From: JBFJKD01 sp041601945
GTDB lineage: Bacteria; Pseudomonadota; Gammaproteobacteria; Pseudomonadales; Porticoccaceae
Assembly: GCA_041601945.1 (NCBI GenBank)
Contig: JBFIHG010000003.1
Span: forward strand, 1 to 64,000
Direction: 5' to 3'
Length of the DNA stretch: 64,000 bases
This document shows positions 52,419 to 61,818 of this stretch, piece after piece (position 1 is the first letter of the stretch; each line of letters starts with the position of its first letter). The translations under genes and the position numbers were made by a program. The notes under the pieces are model-generated. The model made no database searches and was not told the DNA's origin. It saw only the letters and a program-made list of their open reading frames with translations.

Positions 52419-53099
52419 TTAGCGTGCTAGCAGTAACTGCAGGCGGCCACCGACTCGTTCCGCGAGATCGGCCAACTCACCAATACTGTCAATGATTTGA
52501 TAAAGGAACATCACCTCCACTGGCGCGAGCGCAGTTTCCAGTTTGAACAGCCGGTGCCGAATGTCGCGCTCCAGAATATCCGTGCGATTTTCCAGTTCCG
52601 CGAGCTGCTCGATCAATTCCTCGACAAAGGTGACTTCGCTACCAGTAAAACCGGTTTCCAGCAGTTCGTCGAGTTCGTTGATAGCCTTGAGCGCCTGCTG
52701 CGTGGCCGAGATGGACGCGGCCAGAAATTCTATCACGGCATCTTGTAAGGTTTCGGGGACGCGCATTTGCCGACCCAGCATCAAGCCGGCAATGTCCTTG
52801 GCGCGATTAGCAATGTGGTCCTGCACGGACAACAGTTCCAGCAAATCGGTACGCGATACGGGCATAAACAGCCCGTTTGGCATATGCAGCCGCAACTGTT
52901 TTTTGAGCTCGTCCGCACGTCGTTCGGTAGTATAGATGCGGTTGTAAACTTGTTCCGCAGCAGGCCAGTCGTTGGCAATCGAAGCGGTCAGAAAGTCCTG
53001 TAACGCTTCCGCGCACTCGACTACCGCTGTCATGTGCTCCTGCAGGGGCTTAATGGGAGATTTGCCGAACAGATTGTAAAGGGGATTGCCAAGGGCCAT
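52419..53099 (-). CDS. DUF47 family PhoU-like protein, PiT partner
   Basis: A 226-residue all-helical protein of the TIGR00153/DUF47 group, related in fold to PhoU. It has SPIKPLQEHMTAVVECA at the N-terminus and IIDSIGELADLAERVGGRLQ at the C-terminus. It probably regulates the adjacent PiT permease. No clear Pho box precedes it: only one half-site-like TTGTCAC lies near 53149. Confidence 0.92.
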   Translation of the reverse strand: MALGNPLYNLFGKSPIKPLQEHMTAVVECAEALQDFLTASIANDWPAAEQVYNRIYTTERRADELKKQLRLHMPNGLFMPVSRTDLLELLSVQDHIANRAKDIAGLMLGRQMRVPETLQDAVIEFLAASISATQQALKAINELDELLETGFTGSEVTFVEELIEQLAELENRTDILERDIRHRLFKLETALAPVEVMFLYQIIDSIGELADLAERVGGRLQLLLAR

Positions 53100-53175
53100 T
53101 TTTATGTTCCGTTATCTAACCGGGAGTATAGAATTGGTGCCGGCGTTTGTCACATGTTTCTCTTCGCAGTGGCAA

Positions 53176-55263
53176 CTACACCTGGGCATAGCGCTCCACG
53201 CCTCCCAGCCAGCGCCTGACGATGGCCGAAGCGATTTGAGGCTGCTTGCGCAACAGGGATTCGGCGGCAATTTTAACGTCAGGCAATAGCTGCCCGTCGC
53301 GCAGCAGATCGGCTATGCGCAATTGCATTTCGCCGGTTTGGCGCGTGCCGAGAAATTCGCCGGGGCCGCGCAATTGCAGATCCTTCTCTGCGATAACGAA
53401 ACCGTCGCTGGTTTCGCGCATCACCCGCAAGCGCTCGCTGGCGTGCCGCGACAGCGGCGAACTGTAAAGCAGCACGCAGTGACTCTCAGCGCTGCCGCGC
53501 CCCACCCTGCCCCGCAACTGATGCAATTGCGCGAGACCGAGGCGTTCGGGGTTGTCAATCACCATCAAGCTGGCATTGGCGACGTCCACGCCCACTTCGA
53601 TAACCGTAGTGGCCACTAATAGTTGAATGTCGCCCGCTTTAAATGCGGACATTACCGCGACTTTTTCCCTCGGTTTGAGGCGTCCGTGCACCAGGCCAAT
53701 ACTGAGTTCTGGCAGGGCAAGGCGCAGCTCATCGGCGGTAGCGGACGCGGCCTGAGCGCTCAGTAATTCCGATTCCTCGATTAACGTACAAACCCAATAG
53801 GCCTGGCGCCCTGCTCCGCAAGCGGCACGCACCCGCGCGACCACCTCGGCGCGGCGCTCATCGCCCACCACCACTGTGGTAACCGGACTGCGTCCCGGGG
53901 GTAGTTCGTCGATGATCGAGCAGTCGAGGTCCGCATAAGCGCTCATGGCGAGGGTGCGCGGAATGGGGGTGGCGGTCATAATCAGCTGGTGAGGCATATG
54001 CCCGGCAGTGCTTTTTTCCCTGAGGGCGAGGCGCTGGTGAACACCGAAGCGGTGTTGTTCGTCGATGATCGACAAGCCGAGTTTGTGGAACGTCACACCT
54101 TCCTGAAACAGCGCGTGGGTACCAATTACCAGTTGAGCCTTGCCGTCGCTGATGGCTGCCAGCTGTGTGTCGCGGGCTTTGCCGGTTAATTTTCCGGTGA
54201 GCAGCGCGATACCGATGCCGAGGGGCGCAAACCAGTTCTCGAAATTATTGCGGTGTTGCTCGGCCACGATTTCGGTGGGCACCATGATTGCCGCCTGGTA
54301 GCCACCCCCAATTGCCTGCAATGCGGCCAGGGCAGCAACTAAGGTTTTACCCGAACCGACATCGCCCTGTAGCAGGCGCAGCATGGGTACTGACTGTGTC
54401 AGATCCCCGGCAATTTCCGCAGTCACGCGTTGCTGGGCACCAGTAGGCGAAAACGGTAAATTGGCGAAAAAGCGCTCCCGCAGGTCCTCGCACTCCGGCA
54501 GCCTGGGTGCGGGTTGCGCCTGCACACTGCGGCGCAGTTGTAACAGGCTAAGGTGATGCGCCAGCAATTCTTCGAAAGCCAGCCGCTGCTGCGCCGGGTG
54601 TTGCCCGCTGGCAAGTTGGTCGATAGGGGTGTCAGTGGGTGGGCGGTGCAGCAGGGTCAACGCGTCAGTGAGGCTGAGTTGCACGGCGCTTTCCCCGCTC
54701 CGGGCGGGCGTCGCACTGGATAAAAGTTCTGGAAGATTGTCGGGCGTCAACAACTGCAACGCCTGGGTGGTGAGTGCGCGCAGACGCTGCTGGGTAATGC
54801 CTTCCAGCGCGGGGTATACGGGTGTCAGATTGGGGGCTAACGGTGCAGGGTTCTGTTGATCGAGACGCTGGTATTCCGGGTGGTACAGCTCCAGACCGGC
54901 GCGTCCCAGCCGCACTTCGCCAAAGCAACGCAGACGGGTCCCCGCCGCGAGATTAGCCCGTTGCGCGGCGGTAAAGTGGAAGAACCGTAAAGTCGCAGTG
55001 CCGGTGCTGTCCTGAACCTTGCACATCAGGCTACGACGACGGCCGAATACCACTTCACACCCGCGCACCTGCCCTTCGATCACTACGGAGGTATTGGGCG
55101 TCAGGGCGCCGATCGGGGTAACCCGAGTGCGGTCCAGGTAACGGCTGGGCAGATGAAACAGTACGTCCTGCACTGTGTGTATGCCCAGACGGGCAAGTTT
55201 ATCGCCAACATGGCTGCCCACGCCACGTAGTTGCGTAACCGGGATGTTATCCAGCGTCGGCAT
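53176..55263 (-). CDS. recG: ATP-dependent DNA helicase RecG
   Basis: Branch-migrating helicase that regresses stalled forks. The 695 residues comprise an N-terminal wedge (OB-fold) domain with SRYLDRTRVTPIG and two helicase domains. The first has Walker A QGDVGSGKT and DEQH (IIDEQHRFGV); the C-terminal TRG region is around GRVGRGSAESHCVLLY. In E. coli recG ends the gmk-rpoZ-spoT operon. Here a dehydrogenase gene on the opposite strand separates it from ridA-spoT. Confidence 0.97.
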   Translation of the reverse strand: MPTLDNIPVTQLRGVGSHVGDKLARLGIHTVQDVLFHLPSRYLDRTRVTPIGALTPNTSVVIEGQVRGCEVVFGRRRSLMCKVQDSTGTATLRFFHFTAAQRANLAAGTRLRCFGEVRLGRAGLELYHPEYQRLDQQNPAPLAPNLTPVYPALEGITQQRLRALTTQALQLLTPDNLPELLSSATPARSGESAVQLSLTDALTLLHRPPTDTPIDQLASGQHPAQQRLAFEELLAHHLSLLQLRRSVQAQPAPRLPECEDLRERFFANLPFSPTGAQQRVTAEIAGDLTQSVPMLRLLQGDVGSGKTLVAALAALQAIGGGYQAAIMVPTEIVAEQHRNNFENWFAPLGIGIALLTGKLTGKARDTQLAAISDGKAQLVIGTHALFQEGVTFHKLGLSIIDEQHRFGVHQRLALREKSTAGHMPHQLIMTATPIPRTLAMSAYADLDCSIIDELPPGRSPVTTVVVGDERRAEVVARVRAACGAGRQAYWVCTLIEESELLSAQAASATADELRLALPELSIGLVHGRLKPREKVAVMSAFKAGDIQLLVATTVIEVGVDVANASLMVIDNPERLGLAQLHQLRGRVGRGSAESHCVLLYSSPLSRHASERLRVMRETSDGFVIAEKDLQLRGPGEFLGTRQTGEMQLRIADLLRDGQLLPDVKIAAESLLRKQPQIASAIVRRWLGGVERYAQV

Positions 55264-55520
55264 GGTCAGGACGTCTCAGGGTTGGCATCTCAGCTGTGAC
55301 ACTCAGGGGGTACGGGGTAAGTTTAATGGCGCGCAGCAAGGGCTGCCGAGTCGAAAAATTTATTGCTCATCATAGCGATTACCTGCCAATGGGTAAAATT
55401 CGTTGAACAAGCGCGTTGCGCGACTTGTGTTATCTTTTGGTATGGCGCACAGGCGCCACTGCCAGGTGAGTTATGTAACGCGGCGGCCGTAGTTAAATGC
55501 ATTTGTAACCGGAGAGAATA

Positions 55521-56420
55521 ATGTCGGGTATTGGTTTGATAGGCCTTGGCGCTATGGGCCTGCCGATTGCGAAGCGAATACTGGAAAGCGGTTTGCGGGT
55601 ACATGTCCACGATGTTAATGCCGTGGCGATGGCAGCCGCACAAGAATTTGGCGCAACTGCCGCCGCCGACATAACCGTGGTCGCCGCCCAATGCAATCTG
55701 GTTCTGGTGTCGATGAGTACTGAACAGGCGTTGACAGAGGTGGTTGGCGAACTGCTGGCGCAACTCCCCGCGGCGAGCATTATCGTCGATATAGGCACCA
55801 CTTCGGTGGCGCAAACCCGAGTTCTGGCGGCGCGCGCTGCCGCTGTGGGGATAGGCTACGTCGATGCACCTGTCAGTGGCTCGGTGCCCTGGGCCGAGCA
55901 GGGACGTTTGACCATGATGGTTGGTGGCGCGCGGCAGGATTACCAGCACTGTCGACCAGTTTTCGAAACATTTGCCCAACAGATTTTTTATCTGGGCGAA
56001 TGCGGCTGCGGACAGATCGTGAAGTTATGCCACCAGCTGGTTTTTTTCGCGCTGACATGTAGTCTTAGTGAAGGATTGGCAATGGCGACCCGCGCGGGTA
56101 TTGCGCGAGATAAAGTGTTGGCTGCAATCGATGCCAGCGTGGCACCCAACCACGCTATGGAGTTTTTGCTACCCGCCGTGGCGCAGGGAAATTTTAGTGG
56201 CGGAGATATGCAGATCGCGGGCAAGGATATGGCTGCGGTGCTGGATATGGCCAGCCAGCTCGAGTTTGACGCCCCGCTCGCAGCGCAGGTGAATGAGTAT
56301 TTTCGCACCTTTATCGCCCGTAACCAGGTTGACTACAATCTGTTTGGTCTGCTCGACCTGATCGCCGACGAGGGCTTTGCTCGCAAAAGAGGTGCTGGAC
56401 AGGACGGTCAGGGACTCTAG
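55521..56420 (+). CDS. NAD(P)-dependent beta-hydroxyacid dehydrogenase-like oxidoreductase
   Basis: The 299-residue protein has an N-terminal Rossmann motif GLIGLGAMGLPIAKRI, the substrate motif DAPVSGSVPWAEQGRLTMMVGG (core DAPVSGSVPWAEQG) and a C-terminal helical domain. The catalytic-Lys segment reads GQIVKLCHQ. Related 3-hydroxyisobutyrate or tartronate-semialdehyde reductases have Asn three residues after the Lys, where this has His. The substrate is therefore uncertain. CGGAGAG precedes the ATG. It overlaps ridA tail to tail by four bases. Confidence 0.9.
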   Translation: MSGIGLIGLGAMGLPIAKRILESGLRVHVHDVNAVAMAAAQEFGATAAADITVVAAQCNLVLVSMSTEQALTEVVGELLAQLPAASIIVDIGTTSVAQTRVLAARAAAVGIGYVDAPVSGSVPWAEQGRLTMMVGGARQDYQHCRPVFETFAQQIFYLGECGCGQIVKLCHQLVFFALTCSLSEGLAMATRAGIARDKVLAAIDASVAPNHAMEFLLPAVAQGNFSGGDMQIAGKDMAAVLDMASQLEFDAPLAAQVNEYFRTFIARNQVDYNLFGLLDLIADEGFARKRGAGQDGQGL

Positions 56421-56800
56421 ATAACCATAATGCCGTCCATCTCCACCAACGCATCGCGGGGCAGTGCGCTGACGCCGATAGCAGCGCGTGCGGGATAAGG
56501 CGTGCAAAAATATTGCTCCATAATTTCATTGACGGTGGCAAAGTGACTCAAATCGGTGAGAAAGACATTCAGCTTTACGATGTCTGCAAGAGTTCCGCCC
56601 GCCGCTTCACACACCGCCGCAAGATTCGTGAACACCTGCTGTATCTGTGCTTCGACACCGCCGTCGACCATAGTCATGGATTCTGGCACAAGCGGAATTT
56701 GGCCGGACAAATACACGGTGTTGTTGACTTTAATCGCCTGGGAGTAGGTGCCGATAGCGGCTGGCGCACGCTGTGTTTGAACAATTGCTTTATTGGTCAT
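56417..56800 (-). CDS. ridA: RidA family reactive intermediate/imine deaminase
   Basis: Trimeric enzyme that hydrolyses reactive enamine/imine intermediates such as 2-aminoacrylate. The 127 residues carry AIGTYSQAIKVNNTVYLSGQIPL (core TVYLSGQIPL) and the C-terminal PARAAIGVSALPRDALVEM with the key Arg and Glu. It lies seven bases after spoT, in a position common in Pseudomonas-like genomes. Confidence 0.95.
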   Translation of the reverse strand: MTNKAIVQTQRAPAAIGTYSQAIKVNNTVYLSGQIPLVPESMTMVDGGVEAQIQQVFTNLAAVCEAAGGTLADIVKLNVFLTDLSHFATVNEIMEQYFCTPYPARAAIGVSALPRDALVEMDGIMVI

Positions 56801-56807
56801 GGTGTCC

Positions 56808-58922
56808 TCAACTTCTTACGCGATTAACTTTTTGTACTTGTTTCAGGCTACGTACCCGACGCATGATATTGGCTAAATGTACCCGATTGTCTATGTCGAG
56901 AATCAGGTTGACGACGCTGGTGTAGGGGTCGCGTTCGTTCACGGTAATTTGTTCAATGGTGGCGTTGTTCTCCGTAATGCGGGTGGCGAGTATGGCAATA
57001 ATGCCCCGCTCGTTGGCCACCTCCACACGAATTTCCACGGAAAATTCGCCGTGCACTAACGGCGACCACTCCAACGGAATACACTTTTCCACCTTGCCAC
57101 GTATTTCCGCGATATTTTTACAGGAATCCCGATGTACTACCAGGCCACGCCCCGGACTAATGTGGCCGATAATTGTGTCGCCGGGAATGGGATGGCAGCA
57201 GCGCGCGTAGCTGGTGACCAGGCCGTCCGCGCCGTCGACCACGATGGGGGAATCGTTGTTTTGCGCGGTTGTTTTGATGCGTTTGTGTTCTGGCATCAGT
57301 ACGTTAGCTACCGCAAAGGCCACCCGATTGCCGAGGCCAATCTGTTGCAGTACCGATTCAAAGGTGGCCGCACTGGTCTCCTTGAGGAGATGCCGTATCT
57401 GGGATTTACGTAGTTGTTTATAGCTGGACCCGAAACTGTGCAGGGCCCGATCGAGAAGTCGCTTGCCGAGATCCACGGATTCTTCGTGCTGCTGATGCTT
57501 GAGGAAATGCCGTACGGCGCTGCGCGCTTTGGCGGTGCGCACGAAATTGAGCCACGACGGATTAGGTTGTGCCCCCGGCGCGCTGATAATGCGTACCCGC
57601 TGCCCGCTTTGCAGCGGCTCGGAAAGCGACGCTAATTTGCCGTTAACCTCACATGCCACACAGGTGTTACCCACCTGCGTGTGCACGGTGTAGGCGAAAT
57701 CGACGGCGGTAGCGCCGGTGGGCAGTTCAATTATTTTTCCTTTCGGCGTGAAGACATACACCTCGTCCGGAAACAGATCGGATTTTACGTGCTCAATAAA
57801 TTCGAGGGAATTGCCCGCCTGCTGTTGAATTTCAAGCAAGCCCTTGACCCAACGGTTGGCACGCGCGTGATTGCCCTTGGCATTTTCCATCCCGGTCTTG
57901 TAGAGCCAGTGGGAGGCGATGCCATAATTGGCCAGGGTATCCATTTCCTCGCTGCGGATCTGTACTTCGATGGCGACGCCGTGTAATCCCAGCAGCACGG
58001 TATGTAGCGATTGATAACCGTTGGATTTGGGAATGGCGATGTAGTCGGTAAACTCGCCCGGTACTGGTTTAAACAGGTTGTGAATGACCCCGAGTGCGCG
58101 ATAGCAGTTATCAACGTTTTCAACCACAATGCGAAACGCGAACACATCCATGATGTCCTTAAAGGAGCGTTTTTTCGTTTTCATCTTCTGGTAGATACTC
58201 CAGAGATGCTTTTCCCGACCGCTGACTCTGGCGGCGATATTGTCCTTTTGTAGCTGCAGTTCAATGCTGCTTTGTATTTCCGTCACCAGTTCGTTGCGGT
58301 GCCCCCGGGTGGCCTTCAGGGCCCGTTGAATACGCTCGTAGCGCAACGGATAGAGCGCTGCAAAACCGAGATCCTCGAACTCAATACGCATATCGTTCAT
58401 CCCCAGACGCTGGGCGATGGGGGCGTAAATATCGAGGGTTTCACGGGCGATGCGGCGACGCCTGTTCGGTTCGAGAACGTGCAGGGTGCGCATGTTGTGC
58501 AGGCGATCGGCAAGTTTGACCAGCATCACGCGAATATCCCTGGCCATGGCCAGGGTCATTTTCTGGAAGTTTTCGGCCTGTTGCTCGGCGCGGGAGGAGA
58601 ATTCAATTTCGGTGAGCTTGCTGACACCGTCCACCAACGTCGAGACGGTTTTGCCGAAACGCCGACTGAGTTGTCCTTTAGTGGCGGCGGTATCTTCGAT
58701 CACGTCATGTAGCAGCGCGGCCATCATGCTTTCGTGATCCATGTGCATATCCGCAAGGATATTGGCCACGGCGATGGGGTGCGTAATATAGGCGTCGCCA
58801 CTCTGGCGCATCTGGCCAGTGTGGCGTTTTTCCGCAAAGTCGTAGGCGCGGCGAATTTTTTTTACGTGAGACGGGTCGAGGTAGGTGGAGAGTTTATTGC
58901 TTAACGCGTCGATTGCCTGCAA
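56808..58922 (-). CDS. spoT: Bifunctional (p)ppGpp synthetase/hydrolase SpoT
   Basis: Makes and degrades the stringent alarmone. The HD hydrolase domain keeps His48, His72-Asp73 and Glu76-Asp77 (LLHDVIEDT). The synthetase domain has EFTDYIAIPKSNGYQSLHTV (core YIAIPKSNGYQSLHT); TGS, helical/zinc-finger and ACT domains follow to residue 704. The start is TTG, with a strong GGAGG seven bases upstream. It follows rpoZ in the gmk-rpoZ-spoT series. Confidence 0.97.
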   Translation of the reverse strand: MQAIDALSNKLSTYLDPSHVKKIRRAYDFAEKRHTGQMRQSGDAYITHPIAVANILADMHMDHESMMAALLHDVIEDTAATKGQLSRRFGKTVSTLVDGVSKLTEIEFSSRAEQQAENFQKMTLAMARDIRVMLVKLADRLHNMRTLHVLEPNRRRRIARETLDIYAPIAQRLGMNDMRIEFEDLGFAALYPLRYERIQRALKATRGHRNELVTEIQSSIELQLQKDNIAARVSGREKHLWSIYQKMKTKKRSFKDIMDVFAFRIVVENVDNCYRALGVIHNLFKPVPGEFTDYIAIPKSNGYQSLHTVLLGLHGVAIEVQIRSEEMDTLANYGIASHWLYKTGMENAKGNHARANRWVKGLLEIQQQAGNSLEFIEHVKSDLFPDEVYVFTPKGKIIELPTGATAVDFAYTVHTQVGNTCVACEVNGKLASLSEPLQSGQRVRIISAPGAQPNPSWLNFVRTAKARSAVRHFLKHQQHEESVDLGKRLLDRALHSFGSSYKQLRKSQIRHLLKETSAATFESVLQQIGLGNRVAFAVANVLMPEHKRIKTTAQNNDSPIVVDGADGLVTSYARCCHPIPGDTIIGHISPGRGLVVHRDSCKNIAEIRGKVEKCIPLEWSPLVHGEFSVEIRVEVANERGIIAILATRITENNATIEQITVNERDPYTSVVNLILDIDNRVHLANIMRRVRSLKQVQKVNRVRS

Positions 58923-58948
58923 GGTTCGCCTCCGGTGCGTTCCTCGCC

Positions 58949-59257
58949 TTATTCGTCAGAGGAGGAGGGGGTAACGGCCTCCTCGTCGTCGCTCAGGGGC
59001 GCGGTCAAATCGGCTTCCAGCATTTCTTCGAGAGAGAGCAGCTCCTCGCTTGCGGGGCGAGCAATCAGAATACTGGCATCAATCAAGCCTTCTTCAATTT
59101 CGCGCAGTGCGACAACGGTGGGCTTGTCGTTTTCCCAGGGAACCAGGGGTTCCTTGCCGCCGATGGCTAACTGGCGCGCGCGCTTGGCGCTCACCATAAC
59201 CAGCTCAAAGCGGTTTTGCATATTCAGTAAACAGTCTTCTACAGTGATACGAGCCAT
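58949..59257 (-). CDS. rpoZ: RNA polymerase omega subunit
   Basis: Small subunit that aids assembly of the beta-prime subunit and forms part of a ppGpp site. The 102 residues begin MARITVEDCLLNMQNRFEL and contain AKRARQLAIGG, with an acidic C-terminal tail. It lies 26 bases before spoT and 141 bases after gmk. Confidence 0.96.
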   Translation of the reverse strand: MARITVEDCLLNMQNRFELVMVSAKRARQLAIGGKEPLVPWENDKPTVVALREIEEGLIDASILIARPASEELLSLEEMLEADLTAPLSDDEEAVTPSSSDE

Positions 59258-59398
59258 TATGCGTTCTCAATTCCAAATGTTTGTCGCTGGCAGCGGAGGC
59301 GCCTGCTTTGGTAGCCCGAAACAGGCGCGAACCCACACTGTTAGCGGTGCCCAGTGGGCCGCACAGTTTAGCGAAAAAGTCTACAGAAAAACAGAGGG

Positions 59399-60016
59399 TT
59401 AAGACAATAGTTCACGAAACGTGGCGCCGTAGCGTTGTTGCTGAGCTTCGAGTCGCAGCCGCTGGCTAACAATCACGGACTGCAGCTCCTGTAGTGCAAC
59501 ATCGAAGTCGGTATTGACGATCAGGTAGTCCGCCTCCACATAGTGGGACATTTCCTCCTGGGCCTGGGCTATACGCTTCGCTATAACCGCCTGATCGTCC
59601 TGGCCGCGGCGGGTCAGGCGCTCGCGCAATGCCGCCCGTGAGGGCGGTAGAATAAAAACCCCCCGACTCTTGGGGAGCAGGCGGCGGATTTGCAGGGCGC
59701 CCTGCCAGTCTATTTCGAGTATGACGTCCTGGCCGCGATCCAGTGTTTCCTGTACCCAGGCTTTGGAGGTTCCATAATAATTGTCGAAAACTCTGGCGTG
59801 TTCGAGAAAATCGCCATTGTTGACCATGGCGATAAATTGCTCGGGATCGACAAAGTGATAATTAACACCGTTTTGCTCCCCTGGCCGTGGGCTGCGGGTG
59901 GTATAGGAGATGGACGCCACAATGTCGGGACACTGGGCGACCAGCGCGTTGACCAAACTGGTTTTGCCGGCCCCCGACGGAGCTGAGATGGTGTACAGGG
60001 TTCCGGGACTCATCAT
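59399..60016 (-). CDS. gmk: Guanylate kinase
   Basis: Phosphorylates GMP to GDP using ATP. The 205 residues have the P-loop SAPSGAGKTSL (about 11-21), the GMP-binding region SYTTRSPRPGEQNGVNYHFV (core TTRSPRPGEQNG) and the Walker B-like VILEIDWQGALQ. It follows yicC by 18 bases. Confidence 0.97.
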   Translation of the reverse strand: MMSPGTLYTISAPSGAGKTSLVNALVAQCPDIVASISYTTRSPRPGEQNGVNYHFVDPEQFIAMVNNGDFLEHARVFDNYYGTSKAWVQETLDRGQDVILEIDWQGALQIRRLLPKSRGVFILPPSRAALRERLTRRGQDDQAVIAKRIAQAQEEMSHYVEADYLIVNTDFDVALQELQSVIVSQRLRLEAQQQRYGATFRELLS

Positions 60017-60034
60017 GGATCGGGTTTTCTCCGG

Positions 60035-60895
60035 CTATTCGAGATTCTGAATCTGTTCGCGCATCTGTTCAATAAGCACTTTCATTTCTACGGCTGGCTG
60101 CGTTGTGCCCCCACCGAGAGATTTCGCTGCCAGTGTATTAGCTTCCCGGTTGAGTTCCTGCAACAAAAAATCCAGCCGTCTGCCCATCGGTTCCTCGCTG
60201 TCCAGCACGCGGCGAATTTCTATCAGGTGGGTGTCGAGCCGATCGAGCTCTTCTGCCACATCGCTGCGTTGCGCGAGATAAACTATCTCCTGTTCCAGCC
60301 GATTCTGATCCAGCTCCCCACTCAGTTCCGTCAGGCGCGTCTGTAGTTTGTGGCGCTGGGCGGCCAGCAGATCTGGTAGCACGCGCCGCACGGCCGCGAC
60401 CTGGGTGCTGATATCATCGACGCGGCGCTGCAGTATTTCGCCCAATTTGAAGCCTTCCCGTTTGCGACATTCCACCAACTGCTGCAGGACTTCGTCAAAC
60501 AATTCGACGACGGCCTGTCGCAACTGATCTTTGTCCAGGGCTGATTCTTGCAGTACGCCTGGCCAGCGCAAAATATCCAGCGGGGAAATTGGTGCCGGAT
60601 CGGCGATAAGGTGCGCCACTGCCTGACCGGCATCAATGTACTGCCTGGCCAGCTCCAGATTGGTTGAAAAACGGGCGTCGCGATGAGCTTCAACATTTAA
60701 AACGCAATCGATCTTGCCGCGTTGCACCAACCGTTTCAATTGCTCGCGCAGGGGAATTTCCAGCTCTTTCAGTGTCTCCGGTAGCCGCAAATGGGGCTCC
60801 AGAAAGCGGTGGTTGACGGAGCGCAGCTCCCACGTCACAACGCCCCAGTCTAACTGGACCGTGGTTGTCGCGAAGGCGGTCATACTAAGGGGCAT
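60035..60895 (-). CDS. yicC: YicC family endoribonuclease
   Basis: The 286-residue protein matches YicC. It has SMTAFATT at the N-terminus, WELRSVNHRFLEPHLRLPE (core ELRSVNHRFLE) and the C-terminal GRRLDFLLQELNREANTLAAKS. E. coli YicC is a nuclease acting on small RNA such as RyhB. The start could be the ATG at 60895 or the ATG four codons later. It diverges from rph. Confidence 0.94.
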   Translation of the reverse strand: MPLSMTAFATTTVQLDWGVVTWELRSVNHRFLEPHLRLPETLKELEIPLREQLKRLVQRGKIDCVLNVEAHRDARFSTNLELARQYIDAGQAVAHLIADPAPISPLDILRWPGVLQESALDKDQLRQAVVELFDEVLQQLVECRKREGFKLGEILQRRVDDISTQVAAVRRVLPDLLAAQRHKLQTRLTELSGELDQNRLEQEIVYLAQRSDVAEELDRLDTHLIEIRRVLDSEEPMGRRLDFLLQELNREANTLAAKSLGGGTTQPAVEMKVLIEQMREQIQNLE

Positions 60896-61016
60896 GGCGA
60901 GGGAGCTTAATTGTAAAAGTGATCATGGTACCAGAGCGGGGGCGCGCTACGAAGGTCTTTTGGGTACAATGCGCTGCGCCAGACGGCGCCCCACCCTACA
61001 ATTCAAGGATTATTAG

Positions 61017-61739
61017 ATGAGTCGTCCCAGTGGCCGCCGCCCCGAGCAACTTCGCCCGGTCAAGATCACCCGACACTACACCAAACACGCCGAAGGCTCA
61101 GTGCTCATAGCGTTTGGCGACACGCGGGTGCTGTGTAACGCAACCGTTGAGCAGGGTGTGCCACGGTTTTTGCGGGGCAAGGGTCAGGGTTGGGTCACCG
61201 CCGAATACGGCATGTTGCCGCGCTCCACGGGCGAGCGCATGGGCCGGGAGGCGGCGCGTGGCAAGCAGGGGGGAAGAACTCAGGAAATTCAGCGGTTGAT
61301 CGGGCGCTCAATGCGTGCCAGCGTTGACCTGACTCGTCTCGGCGAGCATACGATTACGCTGGATTGCGATGTGTTGCAGGCCGACGGGGGCACCCGCACT
61401 GCGGCGATTACTGGCAGTTATGTCGCGCTGGTTGACGCCGTGAACCATATGTTGGCCAAGAAAATGATCAAGGACAGTCCGGTGGCGCATATGGTGGCGT
61501 CCGTTTCCGTGGGGATTTACAAGGGGCAGCCGGTTCTGGATCTGGATTATGCGGAAGACAGTTGTGCCGAAACCGACATGAATGTGGTGATGAATAACCA
61601 GGGCAAGTTTATCGAGGTGCAGGGTACGGCAGAGGCTGCGGCTTTTGCCGAAAGCGAGTTTATGGAAATGCTGGCACTTGCCAAGCGCGGCATTGCCGAT
61701 CTGGTGCGCGTACAGCAGATGGCGCTGGCCCAGCAATAA
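61017..61739 (+). CDS. rph: Ribonuclease PH
   Basis: Phosphorolytic 3' exoribonuclease that trims tRNA precursors. The 240 residues include MSRPSGRRPEQLRPVKITR at the start, YGMLPRSTGERMGREAARG in the active-site region and DVLQADGGTRTAAITG. AAGGATTATTAG places a ribosome site before the ATG. The length and frame are intact, unlike the frameshifted K-12 gene. Confidence 0.97.
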   Translation: MSRPSGRRPEQLRPVKITRHYTKHAEGSVLIAFGDTRVLCNATVEQGVPRFLRGKGQGWVTAEYGMLPRSTGERMGREAARGKQGGRTQEIQRLIGRSMRASVDLTRLGEHTITLDCDVLQADGGTRTAAITGSYVALVDAVNHMLAKKMIKDSPVAHMVASVSVGIYKGQPVLDLDYAEDSCAETDMNVVMNNQGKFIEVQGTAEAAAFAESEFMEMLALAKRGIADLVRVQQMALAQQ

Positions 61740-61818
61740 CCCGGCCTGAATTAATTGCGTAAGTACCAGGCAGCGGCGTGTGGTGTCCGGACGGTCTAAA
61801 AAAGATCGCAATAAGCAA

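Noticed and set aside
53100..53175. Pho box before the DUF47-PiT genes
   Set aside because: Only a single half-site-like TTGTCAC is present, with no partner at 11-base spacing.
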